A DNA stretch of 64,000 nucleotides from an uncultured Bacteroidales bacterium (GTDB taxonomy: Bacteria > Bacteroidota > Bacteroidia > Bacteroidales > CAIWKO01): positions 1 to 64,000 of the forward strand of contig CAIWKO010000038.1 of the NCBI GenBank assembly GCA_903913285.1. Direction: 5' to 3'. The notes beneath the pieces were generated by a model that was not told the origin of the DNA, did not search any database, and saw only the letters and a program-made list of their open reading frames with translations. This document shows, piece by piece, positions 61,652-64,000 of this stretch. Both the position numbers and the translations under genes were made by a program. Each line of letters opens with the position of its first letter. The first letter of the stretch is position 1.

Positions 61652-62729
61652 TAAAGGTCTTGAGTTCTTCGCGGAATCGTTCGATACAAAATGATTTTAT
61701 GTTTTCTTCGAAGTCTTGGTGTATAAACATTCGGTTACTTTGATGAAAAGCCCGGATAGTGGCTACCATATCATCCACCGTTTTTTGCCGGAAGAACACC
61801 CCGGTATTTTCGTTCACTGTTTCGATATAGCCACCGACAGCCGGTATAATAACCGGGGTACAATACGATTGGGCCTCAACAATTGAAATTCCGAAATCTT
61901 CGGTTGCTGCTGCAACGAATGCTTTTGCCTGAGCAAGCTTGCTACGCTTTGTTTCATCGTCGATATAGCCCAAATAGGTAACATTAGGCGGGAGGGTTTT
62001 CATAATTTCATTGCGCATGGGTCCATCTCCTGCTATTTCAAGTTTCAGTTCGGGCATAAGGCGAAATGCTTCAACAATAAGGTCAACATTTTTATAGGTA
62101 ACAAGACGCGAAACAGAAACATAAACATCACGTCTTTCTACATTGGTTTTTTTCATTTCCACATCCACAGGTGGATAAATTACAATACTATCGCGATTAA
62201 AAAAACGTAGAATCCGATCGCGGACAAAGCTGGAATTGGCAATAAAATAATCTACTCTGTCGCTGCTTTTATAATCCCATTTGCGAAGCCTTTCGAAAAA
62301 GTATTTTAGAACAGCTTTTGTTAAGCGAGTTTTTGCTGCTCTCAGATAATCTTCTTTTAAATCCCATGCATAACGAGCCGGGCTGTGACAATATGAAATA
62401 TGCAATTGTCCGGGTCTGCGTTTAACACCTTTTGCCACACAAGATGAAGATGAAATAATTATATCATAATCTTTCAGATCGAGATGTTCAATAGCATAAG
62501 GAAATAATGGGAAAAGTGAGCGATATTGGCGTTTGACGAATGGAAATTTTTGAATAAAACTTGTATGCGTTTTCTTTCCAAATAAGTAATGATCGCGGTT
62601 TTTCTTTGTAAAGAAATCGAAAAGACAAAATACATCAGCTTCGGGATAACAATAAAGTATTTCACGCACCACCTGTTCTGCCCCACCTGCCTCATTGAAC
62701 CAATCATGCACTAACGCTATTTTTGGCAT
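61608..62729 (-). CDS. Glycosyltransferase family 4
   Basis: A 373-residue GT-B sugar transferase (start 62729, MPKIALVHDWFNEAGGAE; an upstream ATG adds eight residues). The N-terminal GGAEQV loop is typical of GT4. The donor site is visible in the C-terminal half: VSVSRLVTYKNVDLIVEAF, GDGPMRNEI and the EDFGISIVEAQSYCTPVI (E-x7-E) motif. The sequence resembles the mannosyl/glycosyl transferases of O-antigen clusters, but the donor sugar is not known. Co-transcribed with the ligase gene. Confidence 0.94.
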   Translation of the reverse strand: MPKIALVHDWFNEAGGAEQVVREILYCYPEADVFCLFDFFTKKNRDHYLFGKKTHTSFIQKFPFVKRQYRSLFPLFPYAIEHLDLKDYDIIISSSSCVAKGVKRRPGQLHISYCHSPARYAWDLKEDYLRAAKTRLTKAVLKYFFERLRKWDYKSSDRVDYFIANSSFVRDRILRFFNRDSIVIYPPVDVEMKKTNVERRDVYVSVSRLVTYKNVDLIVEAFRLMPELKLEIAGDGPMRNEIMKTLPPNVTYLGYIDDETKRSKLAQAKAFVAAATEDFGISIVEAQSYCTPVIIPAVGGYIETVNENTGVFFRQKTVDDMVATIRAFHQSNRMFIHQDFEENIKSFCIERFREELKTFIDDKINQHIARKQF

Positions 62730-62979
62730 TTTCAGATTATTTAATTTATGCAAATCTACTGAAAAAGTTGAAACGTTTATCAGGCTTGTTAAAATGAACT
62801 TTTATTAATGAAGATTTATAGAAAAAGTTCTTTTAGTATGCTAAACGAAATCATTAACATAATGGCGGAAATAGTTTAAATGATGGTATCCGCATCGAGA
62901 GTGAAGGAGTATACAATTAACGAAATTGTCGTTTTTTGGTGTTTATCACCAGAACTCTTCCTGTAAATTATAAAAGTTC

Positions 62980-62987
62980 TATATTTG
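62980..62987 (+). promoter_or_regulatory. Candidate -7 box of the ABC exporter genes
   Basis: TATATTTG, 15 bases before the ATG at 63003; exact TAnnTTTG, no -33 box. The divergent gap 62730-63002 shows no other signal I can support. Confidence 0.4.
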
Positions 62988-63002
62988 TTCAAAAATTTAT
63001 TC

Positions 63003-63758
63003 ATGCAAGGCAAACGCAGATATATTATTTTATTTTTGATCTATAAAAATCTGCAGCTAAAATATAAGCATTCTGTATTGGGATTTTTATGGAGTTTGCT
63101 GCATCCATTTATGTATCTATTGATTTTTTTGGCAATATTTTCTGCTGCATTTTCCACAACTGAAAATTATCCACTTTATGTGTTAAGCGGACTGGTGTTT
63201 TGGATATATTTTGCCGGTGCAACCGGGCAGCTTTGTAATGTTTTTATAAAAAATACGCATTTGATAAAATCGCTTAATCTTCCAAAAATTATTTATCCTT
63301 TGACCGAATTGGGCAGCGAGTTGGTAAGTTTTCTGTTAGGGTTGATACCATTTATGGTGTTGATGTGTTTCTTGGGCATGCACATTACTTTTAACCTATT
63401 GTATATTATCCCGGTAATATTGTTGTTCTCTATTTTTTTATTTTCTGTGGGCTTGATTTTGGGTTCATTAAATGTGTTTTTCAGGGACGTGGGCATCCTC
63501 TGGAATACAATAAGTCCGGCTTTGTTTTATCTTTCACCTATAGCATATGCGTTTAAATTAGTGCCCGAACGCTATAAGTTTATTGTAAAATATAATCCTT
63601 TATACCATTTTTTAGAATTGGTACGCAATGTGTTATGGCAAAATCAACCTCCCGACATGCATTACGTGGGTCGTTGTTTATTAATTACAAGTGTTACCGC
63701 AATATTGGCATTTTTGATTTATAGTAAAACGCGTAACGGATTTATTTCGAATTTATAG
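63003..63758 (+). CDS. ABC-2 type polysaccharide exporter permease
   Basis: A 251-residue inner-membrane protein (ATG at 63003 chosen over an in-frame TTG at 62985). About six helices with the ABC2 exporter features: an amphipathic start ([20 protein letters not shown]), [18 protein letters not shown], and an [24 protein letters not shown] segment near the end. This is the Wzm/TagG type, which exports O-antigen or teichoic acid-like polymers from the cytoplasm. Its ATPase follows after 5 bases. Divergent from the glycosyltransferase-ligase pair, supporting a polysaccharide cluster. Confidence 0.92.
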   Translation: MQGKRRYIILFLIYKNLQLKYKHSVLGFLWSLLHPFMYLLIFLAIFSAAFSTTENYPLYVLSGLVFWIYFAGATGQLCNVFIKNTHLIKSLNLPKIIYPLTELGSELVSFLLGLIPFMVLMCFLGMHITFNLLYIIPVILLFSIFLFSVGLILGSLNVFFRDVGILWNTISPALFYLSPIAYAFKLVPERYKFIVKYNPLYHFLELVRNVLWQNQPPDMHYVGRCLLITSVTAILAFLIYSKTRNGFISNL

Positions 63759-63763
63759 ATTTT

Positions 63764-64000
63764 ATGGACCCTGTGATAAAGTTAAATAATGTTTCGGTAA
63801 GCTACCTGCAAAACAGGAAAGGGGTGCATTCAATAAAAGATTTTGTGCTGAAAGCTTCTTTTATCTCTCCTTTTAAAAAGCACAGGGTTTTACACAATAT
63901 CGATCTGGAAATAAATAAAGGCGATTCGGTTGGTATTTTGGGCCCTAATGGGAGCGGAAAAAGCACACTGATGCGTACTATTGCCGGAATTATTAAACCC
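63764..64000 (+). CDS. ABC exporter ATP-binding protein (partial, runs off window)
   Basis: The first 79 codons of an ATPase, cut by the window end. The N-terminus [20 protein letters not shown] leads to an inserted helix ([16 protein letters not shown]) typical of Wzt/TagH subunits, and to Walker [10 protein letters not shown] followed by [11 protein letters not shown]. It is 5 bases after the permease stop. It should power export of the polymer together with that permease. Confidence 0.93.
   Translation, partial: MDPVIKLNNVSVSYLQNRKGVHSIKDFVLKASFISPFKKHRVLHNIDLEINKGDSVGILGPNGSGKSTLMRTIAGIIKP

Overview
The window looks like chromosomal DNA from a free-living or environmental member of the Bacteroidota. 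The evidence is as follows. Two proteins end in a type A type IX secretion (T9SS) sorting domain and one in a gliding-motility-type (type B) C-terminus. There is a GldH lipoprotein, a TonB-dependent receptor with a carboxypeptidase-like N-terminal domain, a DUF5686 protein, and many -7 boxes of the Bacteroidota form TAnnTTTG. Shine-Dalgarno sequences are generally absent. Base composition is uneven: the first 5 kb is very AT-rich (12 G/C in bases 61-120), while the DUF5686 gene is near 50% (32 G/C in 26041-26100).

Layout. 1-8.3 kb: nadA, a MORN-repeat protein, an orphan LytTR response regulator, rnr (convergent, overlapping), fumC, dtd and a lipoprotein with a damaged start. 8.4-8.9 kb: a small membrane-protein gene enclosed by a perfect 25-bp inverted repeat. 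9-17 kb: pbpC, a large adhesin-like type B T9SS protein, gapA and comM. 17-21.4 kb: a T9SS cargo, a TonB-dependent receptor and a lipoprotein, probably one surface-uptake locus. 21.5-24.4 kb: two unknown genes and two repeat-rich gaps. 24.4-35 kb: a DUF5686 protein, yraN, an rluB-type pseudouridine synthase with a repetitive tail, a bile-acid/sodium symporter homologue, an RlmI-like methyltransferase, a serpin, gldH-uvrC and an RNase H. 35-41.5 kb: an adenine-metabolism group (adenine deaminase, rlmN, apt), a DUF4468 protein, an M23 peptidase and a protease-like protein lacking its catalytic residues. 41.6-49.5 kb: an AsmA-like protein, then a four-gene cassette (acyl carrier protein, SGNH protein, SGNH-LysM protein, MBOAT acyltransferase). 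49.7-54.2 kb: a type A T9SS beta-propeller-like protein and two unknown genes in a repeat-rich region. 54.2-60.3 kb: terC, a metallophosphoesterase, two tandem paralogues, folB, glnS and tRNA-Gln(CTG). 60.4-64 kb: the edge of a surface-polysaccharide cluster (O-antigen ligase, glycosyltransferase, ABC exporter permease and the start of its ATPase).

Two things stand out. First, three intergenic regions carry degenerate tandem arrays with a period of 21 bp but unrelated consensus sequences (23.6-24.2, 35.29-35.37 and 53.73-54.07 kb). They lie inside composite repeat islands that also hold several short dispersed motifs, and that cluster around genes of unknown function. Second, the ACP/SGNH/SGNH-LysM/MBOAT cassette has the part list of an envelope O-acylation machine, resembling DltB/C/D or AlgI/PatB systems but without an obvious activating ligase. 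It is the best candidate here for an undescribed multi-gene system.
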